Positions 1 through 7,234 are shown, counted from the stretch's first letter. The stretch is 10,783 bases of DNA from an uncultured Flavobacteriales bacterium (GCA_938084875.1 CALKFX010000097.1:1-10783); one strand, 5' to 3'. Program-made: numbers and translations. The notes: a model not told the origin generated them from the sequence alone.

Positions 1-330
1 AAACGTGATGAAAAAACCAAAGAAATTATTTATTTTTTTATTCTTCGAGTAAGCTCCATGATTGGCATCGTGCATTACTGACATTCCAATTCCTGCCATT
101 CCAAATCCCATAGCAAACCATAAAATAATAGAAAAGTAAGAAGCGTTAAATATGTAAAGTAGAGAATAAGATCCAAAGTAAAGTATAATTAAAAGTATGG
201 TCTTAAGAAACATGTTGAAATTAGCATGTTTAGAAATTTTATTTTCCCTGAAATAACTATCAACTCTATTTTTAAGAGTTTTAACAAAAACACTTTTTTT
301 CCTGTCGAAACTTACAGATTTAAAACTCAT
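1..330 (-). CDS. Membrane fatty acid (acyl-CoA) desaturase, N-terminal part
   Basis: This is a partial gene: 110 codons are visible from the ATG at 328-330 and the gene runs off the window at base 1. The protein starts MSFKSVSFDRKK, has a basic amphipathic N-terminus (about residues 1-40), then hydrophobic segments at about 41-61 and 65-86. These are followed by HDANHG at residues 87-92, the first histidine box (HxxxH, H87 and H91) of membrane-bound diiron desaturases. The 'MHDANHGAYSKN' context resembles the linoleoyl-CoA / delta-type desaturases of Bacteroidetes, which introduce double bonds into acyl chains at the inner membrane using O2. The other two histidine boxes lie outside the window, so regiospecificity cannot be judged. 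It is downstream of the saccharopine dehydrogenase on the same strand with a 99-base gap, so it may be cotranscribed or have its own promoter. No clear -7 element was found in the gap. Confidence 0.88.
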   Translation of the reverse strand, partial: MSFKSVSFDRKKSVFVKTLKNRVDSYFRENKISKHANFNMFLKTILLIILYFGSYSLLYIFNASYFSIILWFAMGFGMAGIGMSVMHDANHGAYSKNKKINNFFGFFITF

Positions 331-429
331 GGGACTAATTTAAAGTAAATGTAAGACATTAATTTAAAGATATATATCCATGTTTAATGTGTAATTAACA
401 TTATTATGAACATCAAAATAAATTAATGA

Positions 430-1761
430 TTACTTTTCATACTCTACAAAATCGATCCCATATTGCTTTAGTTCTTTTAAAACTGGATTATAAATTTGTT
501 TATCTAAAGGCAATACTACTCCTCTAGTTTTAATGCTTCCATTAATCAACATTTTAGTAGCAATACCAAGTGGCAATCCAACAGTGTCGCTCATAGCAGT
601 AAGATTGGAGTCTTTACCAATGAAAGCCATATAAGATATTAAGCTCTTTTCAATTTTATCAAGTTTATAAGTAACTCTATGCCACATTACAATCATGTCT
701 TTGTCTTGAGGACTTAACGTCCATTTATCCTGAAGTATTTTTTGTAATATTTGAGCTGGAGATGCATTTTTAAGACCTATTTTTTTATCTTCAAAAATAC
801 CTAACCAAACTAATTTTTCCCACATATAATCGTCTTGCTCTATTCTAAGATAATGACGAAGCTTTAGTTCCACAGAATCGTAAGTATTAAACTTAAGAAA
901 AGAATTTATAAATTCTCTATTGGTCATATTTTCTGACCCTTCAATAATGTAAGAATCATCAGTAGCCCCAAGTTGAACAAAAATATTCCAAGCCCTGCAG
1001 AAACCTACCTTTCTTAAAGTACCTCTATACATTGTAGAAATATTATCCAATTCGTAAATAGACCTGTATTTCAATGAATCTCTATTTGGATAACCTTCAA
1101 ACTTTCCATATCCTGGAACATCAATTATATCTGTTCTTCTAAAAAGCTTGTGGTAAGGTATATACTTATACTTTCCTTCCTTTATAAATTTAGCACTTCC
1201 ACCCTGACCAGCCAAAACAACATTTCTAGGATTCCATGTAAACTTATAATTCCAAGGGTTATCGTCACTTTCAGGAGCAACTAATCCTCCAGTGTAGGAT
1301 TCAAAACCTTTAACTTCTCCGCCATTGGCCTTTACTTGGTCAATAAGTTTTTTTGCAGACATATGATCAATCCCTGGATCTAATCCAAGTTCGTTTAATA
1401 CTAAAACATTATTTTTTAAAGCATCCTCGTTTAAGGACCTAATTTCATCTGTGATATAACTTGGTGTAATAACATGAACACCACAATCTACAGAGTCTTT
1501 TAAAACCTTAAAATGCATGTGTGCTGGAAGCATAGATATCACAACATCTGAAGATTGTATAAATTCTTTTCTTTTGATATCGTTATTTGCATCTAGCTGA
1601 AAACATAAACCGTTTGGATGATTTCCAACCTTACTCTCCGCTAACTTTAAGTTAAAATCTACCACAGTAACCGTCCACTTTTCTAATTCTGAATTATCTA
1701 ACAAATATTTAATAAGAGAAGTGGAGGATCTTCCCGAACCTATGACCAATATTTTTTTCAT
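430..1761 (-). CDS. Saccharopine dehydrogenase family protein (Lys9-like)
   Basis: This is a complete 443-residue protein. It opens with a Rossmann nucleotide-binding strand and glycine loop (ILVIGSGRSS, residues 4-13) and continues with VVISMLPAHMH at about 73-83. It contains GLDPGIDHMSA (126-136), the signature of the saccharopine reductase group, followed by YTGGL (156-160), YPNRDS (224-229) and RGTLR (246-250), all in the Lys9 order. Length and domain order fit the glutamate-forming saccharopine dehydrogenase (saccharopine + NAD(P)+ to glutamate and aminoadipate semialdehyde), a cytoplasmic enzyme of lysine metabolism. In bacteria the direction (usually lysine breakdown) is inferred, because no partner enzyme is in the window. 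Carboxynorspermidine synthase is a related alternative, but the motifs fit Lys9 better. The ATG at 1759-1761 places the Rossmann strand at the very N-terminus. It is divergent from the DUF423 gene across 72 bases. Confidence 0.87.
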   Translation of the reverse strand: MKKILVIGSGRSSTSLIKYLLDNSELEKWTVTVVDFNLKLAESKVGNHPNGLCFQLDANNDIKRKEFIQSSDVVISMLPAHMHFKVLKDSVDCGVHVITPSYITDEIRSLNEDALKNNVLVLNELGLDPGIDHMSAKKLIDQVKANGGEVKGFESYTGGLVAPESDDNPWNYKFTWNPRNVVLAGQGGSAKFIKEGKYKYIPYHKLFRRTDIIDVPGYGKFEGYPNRDSLKYRSIYELDNISTMYRGTLRKVGFCRAWNIFVQLGATDDSYIIEGSENMTNREFINSFLKFNTYDSVELKLRHYLRIEQDDYMWEKLVWLGIFEDKKIGLKNASPAQILQKILQDKWTLSPQDKDMIVMWHRVTYKLDKIEKSLISYMAFIGKDSNLTAMSDTVGLPLGIATKMLINGSIKTRGVVLPLDKQIYNPVLKELKQYGIDFVEYEK

Positions 1762-1794
1762 ATTTATTTTTTATAAATGCCAACCAATCATTTT

Positions 1795-1823
1795 TTGTTT
1801 TGATAGAATAGGATTTATATTTG
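1795..1823 (+). promoter_or_regulatory. Predicted Bacteroidetes-type promoter for the DUF423 gene
   Basis: TTG at 1795-1797, an 18-base spacer, then TATATTTG at 1816-1823 match the -33 TTG / -7 TAnnTTTG pattern of the Bacteroidetes primary sigma factor. Transcription would begin near 1830, leaving a leader of only a few bases before the ATG at 1834. The match was made by eye and the region is AT-rich, so chance similarity is possible. Confidence 0.5.
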
Positions 1824-1833
1824 CTCACAATAT

Positions 1834-2232
1834 ATGAAAACAGATCGGTTATTTTTATCATTTTCAATACTTGGAATAGCAATTGCCACATTATTTGGAG
1901 CATTTGGCGCTCATTCACTTAAAGATTTATTTTCAACTTATGAAATGGATATATGGAACAAAGGAATATTCTATCAGATTTCTAATTCATTGGGACTAAT
2001 TATTTTATTGACTTTGAGAAAAATTGAGCTAATTAAAAAAAATGACTTGCCATTTTATTTTTTAATAATTGGGGTAGTTTTTTTTTCTTTCTCTTTATAT
2101 ACAATATCTTTAACAAATGTTTTTCTTGACCCTCAACATTGGCTGAAAACATTTATGATTCCAATCACTCCTATTGGAGGAAGTTTGATAATTACAGGAT
2201 GGATTTTATTTTTTCTTGGTATTAAAAAATGA
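1834..2232 (+). CDS. DUF423 (YgdD-like) small integral membrane protein
   Basis: This 132-residue protein has four predicted membrane helices (about residues 6-26, 45-62, 72-95 and 108-129). It carries the family hallmarks GAFGAH at 22-27 just after helix 1, FYQISNSLGLI at 46-56 in the position of the usual 'YQ..HALALL' segment, and ITPIGG at 111-116 entering the last helix. Its length is typical for DUF423. The biochemical function of the family is not established, so no role is assigned. It precedes the iron transporter on the same strand, but a separate promoter and operator lie in the 93-base gap, so it is probably not part of that operon. It starts at an ATG a few bases past a predicted transcription start. 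Confidence 0.88.
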   Translation: MKTDRLFLSFSILGIAIATLFGAFGAHSLKDLFSTYEMDIWNKGIFYQISNSLGLIILLTLRKIELIKKNDLPFYFLIIGVVFFSFSLYTISLTNVFLDPQHWLKTFMIPITPIGGSLIITGWILFFLGIKK

Positions 2233-2268
2233 AAATTATTGATGGTTTTTAAATATTTAAAAAAAACC

Positions 2269-2291
2269 TTATTTAGATTTATTCTAAATAA
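2269..2291. promoter_or_regulatory. Fur-family-like operator upstream of the iron ABC transporter
   Basis: A perfect 9-base inverted repeat, TTATTTAGA-N5-TCTAAATAA, is centred on base 2280. Nineteen of its 23 positions match the element at 5884-5906. The core TTAGATT-T-ATTCTAA has the 7-1-7 geometry of Fur/PerR-family boxes (for example PerR TTATAATnATTATAA). It ends two bases before the predicted -7 element (2293-2300), so a bound protein would cover the promoter; this suggests repression when iron is plentiful. The regulator's identity (Fur, PerR or a DtxR-type protein) is inferred from architecture and the genes controlled. Confidence 0.72.
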
Positions 2292-2292
2292 A

Positions 2293-2300
2293 TATATTTG
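2293..2300 (+). promoter_or_regulatory. Predicted -7 promoter element for the iron ABC transporter operon
   Basis: TATATTTG matches TAnnTTTG exactly. No good -33 TTG lies at the usual distance; that position falls inside the operator (around 2271-2274). Transcription would start near 2307, about 19 bases before the ATG at 2326. This placement rules against the upstream start at 2239, which would put promoter and operator inside the coding region. Confidence 0.55.
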
Positions 2301-2325
2301 TTTAAAAAACTTATTTATACTCAAC

Positions 2326-3372
2326 ATGATTAGAATATACACCTTATTATTTGCCTTGTTATTTGCTATTTCTTGTACAAACGACAGCGAAATGAAATAT
2401 CCAGACGAGAAAAAGGAAAAAGAATCTTTAACTCTTTACACTCATAGACATTACGACTCCGATAAGTTAATTTTTAAAAAATTTGAACAAAAAACAGGAA
2501 TTAAAATAAATGTTGTGAAAGCAAGTGCAGATGAACTGATTCAAAAAATGGAAACAGAAGGCAATCAATCACCAGCAGATCTTTTACTAACTGTAGACGC
2601 TGGTCGTTTAGTTAGAGCTAAAAATAAAAACCTACTTCAATCTTCAAATTCTGATATTTTAAATACTACCATTCCTACTCACCTTAAAGATTCCAGCAAT
2701 TACTGGTTTGGTTTAACCAAAAGAGCAAGAGTAATAGTTTATAACAAAACAACTGTAGGTTCTTCTGATTTATCAGACTATGAAGATTTAGTAAATAACA
2801 GGTGGAAAGATAAAATCTTAATTCGATCCTCTAATAACATTTACAATCAATCTCTTATGGCGTCTATTATTGCCAACAAAGGGGAAGATTCGGCAAGAAA
2901 ATGGGCTGAAGGAATAGTAAATAATTTTGCAAGATTGCCAAAAGGAAACGATAGAGATCAAGTAAAAGCAATTTTAGCAAATGAAGGAGAACTAGCAATT
3001 ATCAATACTTATTATTTGGGTAAACTTATTAATTCAAAAGACTCTAATGAAGTAGCTGCTGGAAATGCAGTAGGTATATTTTTTCCAAATCAAGAAAACA
3101 GAGGAACACACATAAACGTCAGTGGTATCGGTGTTGCGAAAAGTTCAAAAAATAAAGATAATGCAATTAAATTTATTGAATTTTTAATTAGCAAAGATAT
3201 TCAAGAGATTTTTGCTAAAGCAAATTACGAATACCCTGTAAACAAAGATGCAAAATCTTCTGAATTATTAAAATCCTGGGGAGAATTTAAAGAAGATAAG
3301 CTATCTTTAACTAAGCTAGGTGAACTCAACAAAAAAGCAGTAATTCTTTTCGATGAGGTTAAATGGCCTTAA
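2326..3372 (+). CDS. fbpA: Fe(III) ABC transporter substrate-binding lipoprotein (FutA/IdiA/FbpA type)
   Basis: This 348-residue protein binds ferric iron and delivers it to the permease encoded next. A lipoprotein signal peptide (MIRIYTLLFALLFAISC) has its lipid-anchor cysteine at residue 17. The mature domain begins with LTLYTHRHYDSD: H42 and Y43 sit where FutA-type proteins have their first iron ligands. Y173 (SSNNIYNQS) and the paired tyrosines Y229-Y230 (NTYYLG) match the remaining ligands. The YWFGLTKRARVIVYNK segment (126-141) is also typical of FutA/IdiA. The frame is open back to an ATG at 2239, but those 29 extra codons would displace the signal peptide and contain the promoter and operator, so 2326 is chosen. 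Lipid anchoring replaces the free periplasmic form seen in proteobacteria. The permease gene follows after 21 bases. The operator at 2269-2291 suggests control by iron. Confidence 0.9.
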   Translation: MIRIYTLLFALLFAISCTNDSEMKYPDEKKEKESLTLYTHRHYDSDKLIFKKFEQKTGIKINVVKASADELIQKMETEGNQSPADLLLTVDAGRLVRAKNKNLLQSSNSDILNTTIPTHLKDSSNYWFGLTKRARVIVYNKTTVGSSDLSDYEDLVNNRWKDKILIRSSNNIYNQSLMASIIANKGEDSARKWAEGIVNNFARLPKGNDRDQVKAILANEGELAIINTYYLGKLINSKDSNEVAAGNAVGIFFPNQENRGTHINVSGIGVAKSSKNKDNAIKFIEFLISKDIQEIFAKANYEYPVNKDAKSSELLKSWGEFKEDKLSLTKLGELNKKAVILFDEVKWP

Positions 3373-3393
3373 GGTAAACCTTCAAATAAAAAG

Positions 3394-5028
3394 ATGTTTT
3401 TAAAAATAAAACATTTTAAAAGAGACTTTAATAAATGGACTTTACTCATAGTAGCTCTAAGTTTATTTTTAGCAATACCTGTTTTTTCTATCTTAATAAG
3501 TCTATTTAGAGGAACTGGAGAAATGTGGGAACATATCACCTCGTATATTCTTTTTGATTATATGAAAAATTCTGCATTTTTAATTTTTGGTACAGGTCTA
3601 TTGACATTCACTATTGGGACTTCTTCTGCTTGGATTGTATCGAAATATACTTTTAGATATAAGAAAATTATTGAATGGTTATTATTTATGCCATTAGCAA
3701 TTCCATCTTACATTGTTGCATATTCCTACGTGGGCTTAATGGGGAACGGAGGAACATTCGTAGAAGTTTTGAGGGATTTTGGTCTATCTATTAACAGAAT
3801 TGAGATGATGAATATTTATGGTTTAATTTGGGTTTTAAGTTTTTCTCTTTATCCATATGTTTATGCAGGAACAAGAACTATTTTTCAAAGCTATCCTTCT
3901 CAACTTAAGCATACAGCATCTTTACTTGGCGTTTCCGAAAAAAAATATTTCTTCTCTGTAGCTCTTCCACTAGCATCTCCAGCAATAATTGGTGGTTTGT
4001 TTTTAGTATTTATGGAGGTTTTAAATGATTATGGAGCTGCAAAATATTATGGTGTGAGTACATTCACTACTGGAATATTTAGAACATGGACAGCACTAGA
4101 GGATTTACAATCATCAATTTACTTATCTGCAATTCTAGTAATTTTAGTATTTATTTTAGTTCTTATTGTAAAATGGTTGAGAGGAAGAAGGTCCTATAAT
4201 TTAACTCAAACCAATACCAACCAAAAGAATGCTAACAACACAGTTAAAATTAGTGGATTAAAAAAAATTCTCTATTTGGGAATTCTTCTAATTCCTATAC
4301 TGTATGGTTTTATTCTTCCATTAATTCAGCTTGTAATTTGGGGACTACAAACCTTTGATTCTATGTTTAACTACGATCTGATAGTTTTGGGCTTAGAAAG
4401 TCTAATACTAGGTCTTTCCACCGCACTTTTTGTTGTTTTTCTTGCTTGTTTGTTAATCTATCTTTCAAAGTGGAACTATTTTAAACAATTCAATGTCTTT
4501 TCTAAAATTGCAACACTAGGTTATGTTATTCCAGGAGCGATTATTGGAGTTGGAATTGTAAGAACAAGTAAATCTTTGACAGATTTATTTAGTTTCCAAT
4601 TCAATTTTGAAATTGGACATCTTGTTTACAACAGTATTTTGGTACTTATTTACGCTTATGTATTCAGATTTATTGCAGTAGCTTACAACTCCATTGAAGG
4701 AAATACTTTAAAGCTTGGTAAAAATCTATCAGAGTCTTCCTATTTGTTAGGATTCGGGGAAATTAAAACATTTTTTAAAATTGATTTTCCTTTATTAAAA
4801 AATGCACTTATTAGTTCCTTTATATTGGTACTAATTGATGTAATGAAAGAACTTCCTCTTACTCTTATTTTAAAACCTTATAACTTAAGCACACTTGCTT
4901 TAAGAGCATATGAATACGCAGAAGATGAAAGAGTAGCCGAAGCTGCTCTCCCAGCATTATTTTTGATATTTTTAATTGGAACTATGATTACGCTGTTGAA
5001 TTTTAAACTAAGAGAAAATAAACAATAA
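3394..5028 (+). CDS. fbpB: Fe(III) ABC transporter permease, fused two-domain (FbpB type)
   Basis: This 544-residue inner-membrane protein forms the translocation path for ferric iron. It consists of two homologous permease halves, each with about six predicted helices (first half about residues 16-260, second about 291-538), separated by a polar Asn/Thr-rich linker at about 264-288. Each half has an EAA-type loop that couples to the ATPase. The first is LKHTASLLGVSEKKYF...ALPLASPAI (171-198) and the second is GKNLSESSYLLGFGEIKTFF...DFPLLKNAL (442-472). Both show the conserved glycine and the L/F-P ending. The fused double-permease arrangement and length fit the FbpB/ThiP family; ferric iron is chosen over thiamine from the neighbouring FutA-like binding protein. 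It lies 21 bases after fbpA and 26 bases before fbpC, so it is surely in one operon with them. Confidence 0.9.
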   Translation: MFLKIKHFKRDFNKWTLLIVALSLFLAIPVFSILISLFRGTGEMWEHITSYILFDYMKNSAFLIFGTGLLTFTIGTSSAWIVSKYTFRYKKIIEWLLFMPLAIPSYIVAYSYVGLMGNGGTFVEVLRDFGLSINRIEMMNIYGLIWVLSFSLYPYVYAGTRTIFQSYPSQLKHTASLLGVSEKKYFFSVALPLASPAIIGGLFLVFMEVLNDYGAAKYYGVSTFTTGIFRTWTALEDLQSSIYLSAILVILVFILVLIVKWLRGRRSYNLTQTNTNQKNANNTVKISGLKKILYLGILLIPILYGFILPLIQLVIWGLQTFDSMFNYDLIVLGLESLILGLSTALFVVFLACLLIYLSKWNYFKQFNVFSKIATLGYVIPGAIIGVGIVRTSKSLTDLFSFQFNFEIGHLVYNSILVLIYAYVFRFIAVAYNSIEGNTLKLGKNLSESSYLLGFGEIKTFFKIDFPLLKNALISSFILVLIDVMKELPLTLILKPYNLSTLALRAYEYAEDERVAEAALPALFLIFLIGTMITLLNFKLRENKQ

Positions 5029-5054
5029 GTGAATTTCACAAAAAATCAGTCTTT

Positions 5055-5807
5055 ATGAAAATATTAGAAATTGAAAACCTATCTAAGTCTTTTGAATCAA
5101 AATTTGAGGTGGTTTCTGATTGTACTTTAAATATTCAAACCGGTAATATATGTGCCATAGTTGGGGAAAGTGGAAGTGGGAAAACCACATTATTTAGACT
5201 TATTGCTGGACTAGAAAGACCAGACAAGGGAACCATTAGAATAAATGGAACCTTAATGAGTAGTGATAAATTTATAAGAGATGTTAAAGACAGAAATGTT
5301 GGACTAGTTTTTCAAGACTTTTCACTATTTCCACACTTAACTGTAAAAGAAAATATTGAATTTGGCCTGAAAAATAATAAAGATGAAAAGGTTAAAAAAC
5401 TGCTAGAAACCATAAAGATGGAAAATTTTCCAAATAGATATCCCAATGAAATTAGTGGAGGACAACAACAAAGAGTATCCTTAGCTAGATCTCTTGCAAT
5501 GGATCCAGAACTTTTATTATTGGACGAACCATTTAGTAGTTTAGATACCCAACTGAAATCAAAAATTAGGTTAGAATTAAGAGATATAATAAATAAAATA
5601 GGCATTTCATCTGTCTTCATTACTCACGATATAATAGATGCCTTAGAAATTGCTGATGAAATTATTTTCATGGATAATGGGAAAATAATAAGGCAGTGCT
5701 TAATTGAAGATGTTTTTAAGGAAATTAAAGACGCAAAAATTCAAAATAATATGGTTGAATTAAAAAGAAATGCAGAGCTAATTCTAAGTGCATTGAAAAA
5801 GAACTAA
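5055..5807 (+). CDS. fbpC: Fe(III) ABC transporter ATP-binding protein (FbpC type)
   Basis: This 250-residue cytoplasmic ATPase powers the iron importer. All nucleotide-binding motifs are intact: Walker A GESGSGKTT (37-45), Q-loop FQDFSLFPHL (86-95), ABC signature ISGGQQQR (133-140), Walker B LLLLDEP with D-loop SSLD (153-164), and the switch histidine in FITHD (188-192). The sequence is closest in style to the CUT/FbpC/PotA group. It is notably short: FbpC proteins of proteobacteria are about 350 residues and carry a C-terminal regulatory domain, which is absent here. Only about 55 residues, ending in a helical Lys/Glu-rich stretch, follow the H-loop region. It is the last gene of the transporter operon. 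I found no convincing terminator in the 169 bases that follow. Confidence 0.91.
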   Translation: MKILEIENLSKSFESKFEVVSDCTLNIQTGNICAIVGESGSGKTTLFRLIAGLERPDKGTIRINGTLMSSDKFIRDVKDRNVGLVFQDFSLFPHLTVKENIEFGLKNNKDEKVKKLLETIKMENFPNRYPNEISGGQQQRVSLARSLAMDPELLLLDEPFSSLDTQLKSKIRLELRDIINKIGISSVFITHDIIDALEIADEIIFMDNGKIIRQCLIEDVFKEIKDAKIQNNMVELKRNAELILSALKKN

Positions 5808-5883
5808 ACATCTATTTTTCTAATAAACTAAAAGAATTGCATTAGTTAAACCCCGAAATATTTAAAACTCAATTGAAATTTTC

Positions 5884-5906
5884 TTATTTAGAATCATTCT
5901 AAAATA
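5884..5906. promoter_or_regulatory. Fur-family-like operator upstream of the imelysin/receptor operon
   Basis: The sequence contains TTTAGAATCATTCTAAA (5887-5903), a perfect 17-base palindrome around C5895. Its core TTAGAAT-C-ATTCTAA has exactly the 7-1-7 layout of Fur-family boxes, including the AATnATT centre. Over 23 bases it matches the element at 2269-2291 at 19 positions, which ties the two gene sets into one regulon. Unlike that site, it lies upstream of the best promoter match (about 62 bases before the predicted start), so either the mode of control differs or the true promoter is elsewhere. Confidence 0.72.
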
Positions 5907-5920
5907 CCACAAAAAAGGTA

Positions 5921-5950
5921 TTGTCAATAATTGGTTGAATAGTAATTTTG
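5921..5950 (+). promoter_or_regulatory. Predicted Bacteroidetes-type promoter for the DUF4856/imelysin/receptor operon
   Basis: TTG at 5921-5923, a 19-base spacer, and TAATTTTG at 5943-5950 fit the -33/-7 pattern with near-ideal spacing. Transcription would begin near 5957, about 20 bases before the ATG at 5977. The 5808-5976 gap otherwise holds the operator at 5884-5906 and AT-rich sequence without a recognisable terminator. Confidence 0.55.
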
Positions 5951-5976
5951 TCCGAGAAATTATTAGTATTCATTAG

Positions 5977-7140
5977 ATGAGAAAATTAAATTTCATTCTT
6001 TTATTTCTCTGTGCTCTACTTGCCATATTTACAAGCTGCGCTAAAAAAGGTTGTACAGATCCGCTAGCTTTAAATTACGATACTGATGCAACAAAAGATG
6101 ACGATGGTTGTCAGTACGCACCAGCTCTTGTTGTTCCTGAAGATTATGAATTTACAGATGCTAATGGTAATAATACTGTTTCATTCAGTGGACAAACATC
6201 AAGAATGGATATGCTTTCTGAAATGGTGTCTTACCTAAAAACTGCTAATGGAAGTAACCCAAATCCAGCAACATTGGACGCTGCTACCTTGTTATCTATG
6301 TACGACAATTCTTACACAGGTTGGTCTGATACTAATTTAATTGATAATGGAAAACAATTAAAAAGCAAAACCGCACTTAATGATGCAGGCATTCAAGCAA
6401 TGTTTGAAGGGTGGATGAATGATGCTGCTGGAGCTAGTCCAGATGTAACTGGATCCTATCTACAAGCTGCTACAGGAATTGAATGGACTCAAATTATAGA
6501 AAAAGGTTTGATGTGTGCTTGTTTTGCTAATCAAATTACTTCTAACTATCTAGTTAATATCAGTAATGATGATAATACTGTTGCAGTTGACCCTGCTGGG
6601 GGAAAATATTATACTGAAATGGAGCACCATTGGGATGAAGCATATGGATACTTTACGGACGCTACTGATTACCCAACCAATGGTAATGATAGATTTTGGG
6701 GAAAGTATGCTATTAAATCTTACTTGGAAGATAATTTAGGGTCTGCAACAGATATTTCATTAGCATTTAGAACTGGAAGAGCAGCAATTAGTGCAGGTGA
6801 TACTGATGCAGCTCTTGTTCAAGTAGGAGTTTTAGAAACTGAATTTAAGCAAATGGTTGCCGGAATGGCTTTGCATTATTTAAATGATGTAAAATCACAA
6901 ATTGCATCTGGTGGTGCACAATCAAGTATCAACCATAGTATGTCGGAAGCTTTAGCATTTATATTCGGAATTCAGTTTGTTACTGACAGTCCATATATGT
7001 CAAGTGCTGATGTTATGGCTTTAGTAAACCAAATAGCACCCAATGTTGCAGGTTTTTCAATGGATATTAATGAGATTAATCTAGTAATAGACCAAGTTGC
7101 TACAGCAGCAAGCTTAACAGATAAAAAAGATGACTTTTAG
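5977..7140 (+). CDS. DUF4856-family lipoprotein
   Basis: This is a 387-residue secreted lipoprotein. The signal peptide ends at C21 (AIFTSC). It is followed at once by a GCTDPxALNYxxxAxxDD-type module (residues 25-47, with C26 and C45 probably disulfide-bonded). The main domain, from about residue 55, shows DUF4856 features: VPEDYEFT (53-60), SFSGQTSRMDML, EKGLMCACF, and HHWDEAYGYF (217-226). A later segment, NHSMSEALAF (319-328), echoes that last motif, giving two H-x3-E-A helices (H217/E221 and H320/E324) that could hold metal. The biochemical function of the family is not known to me. Its place beside an imelysin and a TonB receptor and behind a Fur-like operator suggests a periplasmic or surface role in iron acquisition. 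The start at 5977 gives a standard lipoprotein leader. It is the first gene of the operon. Confidence 0.85.
   Translation: MRKLNFILLFLCALLAIFTSCAKKGCTDPLALNYDTDATKDDDGCQYAPALVVPEDYEFTDANGNNTVSFSGQTSRMDMLSEMVSYLKTANGSNPNPATLDAATLLSMYDNSYTGWSDTNLIDNGKQLKSKTALNDAGIQAMFEGWMNDAAGASPDVTGSYLQAATGIEWTQIIEKGLMCACFANQITSNYLVNISNDDNTVAVDPAGGKYYTEMEHHWDEAYGYFTDATDYPTNGNDRFWGKYAIKSYLEDNLGSATDISLAFRTGRAAISAGDTDAALVQVGVLETEFKQMVAGMALHYLNDVKSQIASGGAQSSINHSMSEALAFIFGIQFVTDSPYMSSADVMALVNQIAPNVAGFSMDINEINLVIDQVATAASLTDKKDDF
6049..6117 (+). repeat. GCTDP-ALNY cysteine module, copy 1 (in the DUF4856 lipoprotein)
   Basis: These codons encode residues G25 to Y47: GCTDPLALNY, an acidic DTDATKDDDG loop, then C45-Q-Y47. 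The corresponding stretch of the imelysin gene (7330-7398) encodes the same pattern at exactly the same residue numbers. Similar 'GCTDPxAxNYxxxAxxDDGSC' modules are common in secreted Bacteroidetes proteins; their role is not established. Confidence 0.85.
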
Positions 7141-7210
7141 AGAAGCAATATATTTTTATTCTTATGGTTATAAAGTTAATTAAACTATTGCTAATCAAAA
7201 ACAAACACTC

Positions 7211-7234
7211 AACAAATACTGTTGGATATTTGTT
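7211..7234. repeat. 8-base inverted repeat in the DUF4856-imelysin gap
   Basis: AACAAATA (7211-7218) and TATTTGTT (7227-7234) are exact inverted copies separated by 8 bases, ending 23 bases before the imelysin ATG. It could form an RNA hairpin or be a protein site, but in AT-rich DNA a repeat of this size can occur by chance. No T-run follows it, so it is not a standard terminator. The gap (7141-7257) has no convincing promoter. Confidence 0.35.

Noticed and set aside
430..1761. Carboxynorspermidine synthase as identity for the Lys9-like gene
   Set aside because: It is a related family, but GLDPGIDHMSA, YTGGL, YPNRDS and RGTLR in this order fit saccharopine reductase better, and no polyamine genes are adjacent.
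1709..1918. Minus-strand open frame of 69 codons across the divergent gap
   Set aside because: It overlaps the starts of two well-supported genes, has no recognisable domain, and its Lys/Ile/Asn-rich composition fits translated AT-rich DNA.
2330..2336. TTAGAAT half-site at the start of the binding protein gene
   Set aside because: Only one arm is present and the partner half is missing, so it is not called as a second operator.
2133..2342. Minus-strand open frame of 69 codons over the end of the DUF423 gene
   Set aside because: It is antisense to a real gene and to the operator region, with no domain or start signal.
5312..5620. Minus-strand open frame of 102 codons inside fbpC
   Set aside because: It is fully antisense to the conserved ATPase motifs; its Ser/Phe-rich sequence is a shadow of that coding strand.
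5826..5847. AACTAA-N10-TTAGTT as a terminator for the transporter operon
   Set aside because: The stem is only 6 weak pairs, has a 10-base loop and no T-run follows, so I do not call it a terminator.
7144..7192. AGCAATA...TATTGCT inverted repeat after the DUF4856 gene
   Set aside because: The 7-base arms are separated by 35 bases in AT-rich sequence and no T-run follows; this is likely chance.
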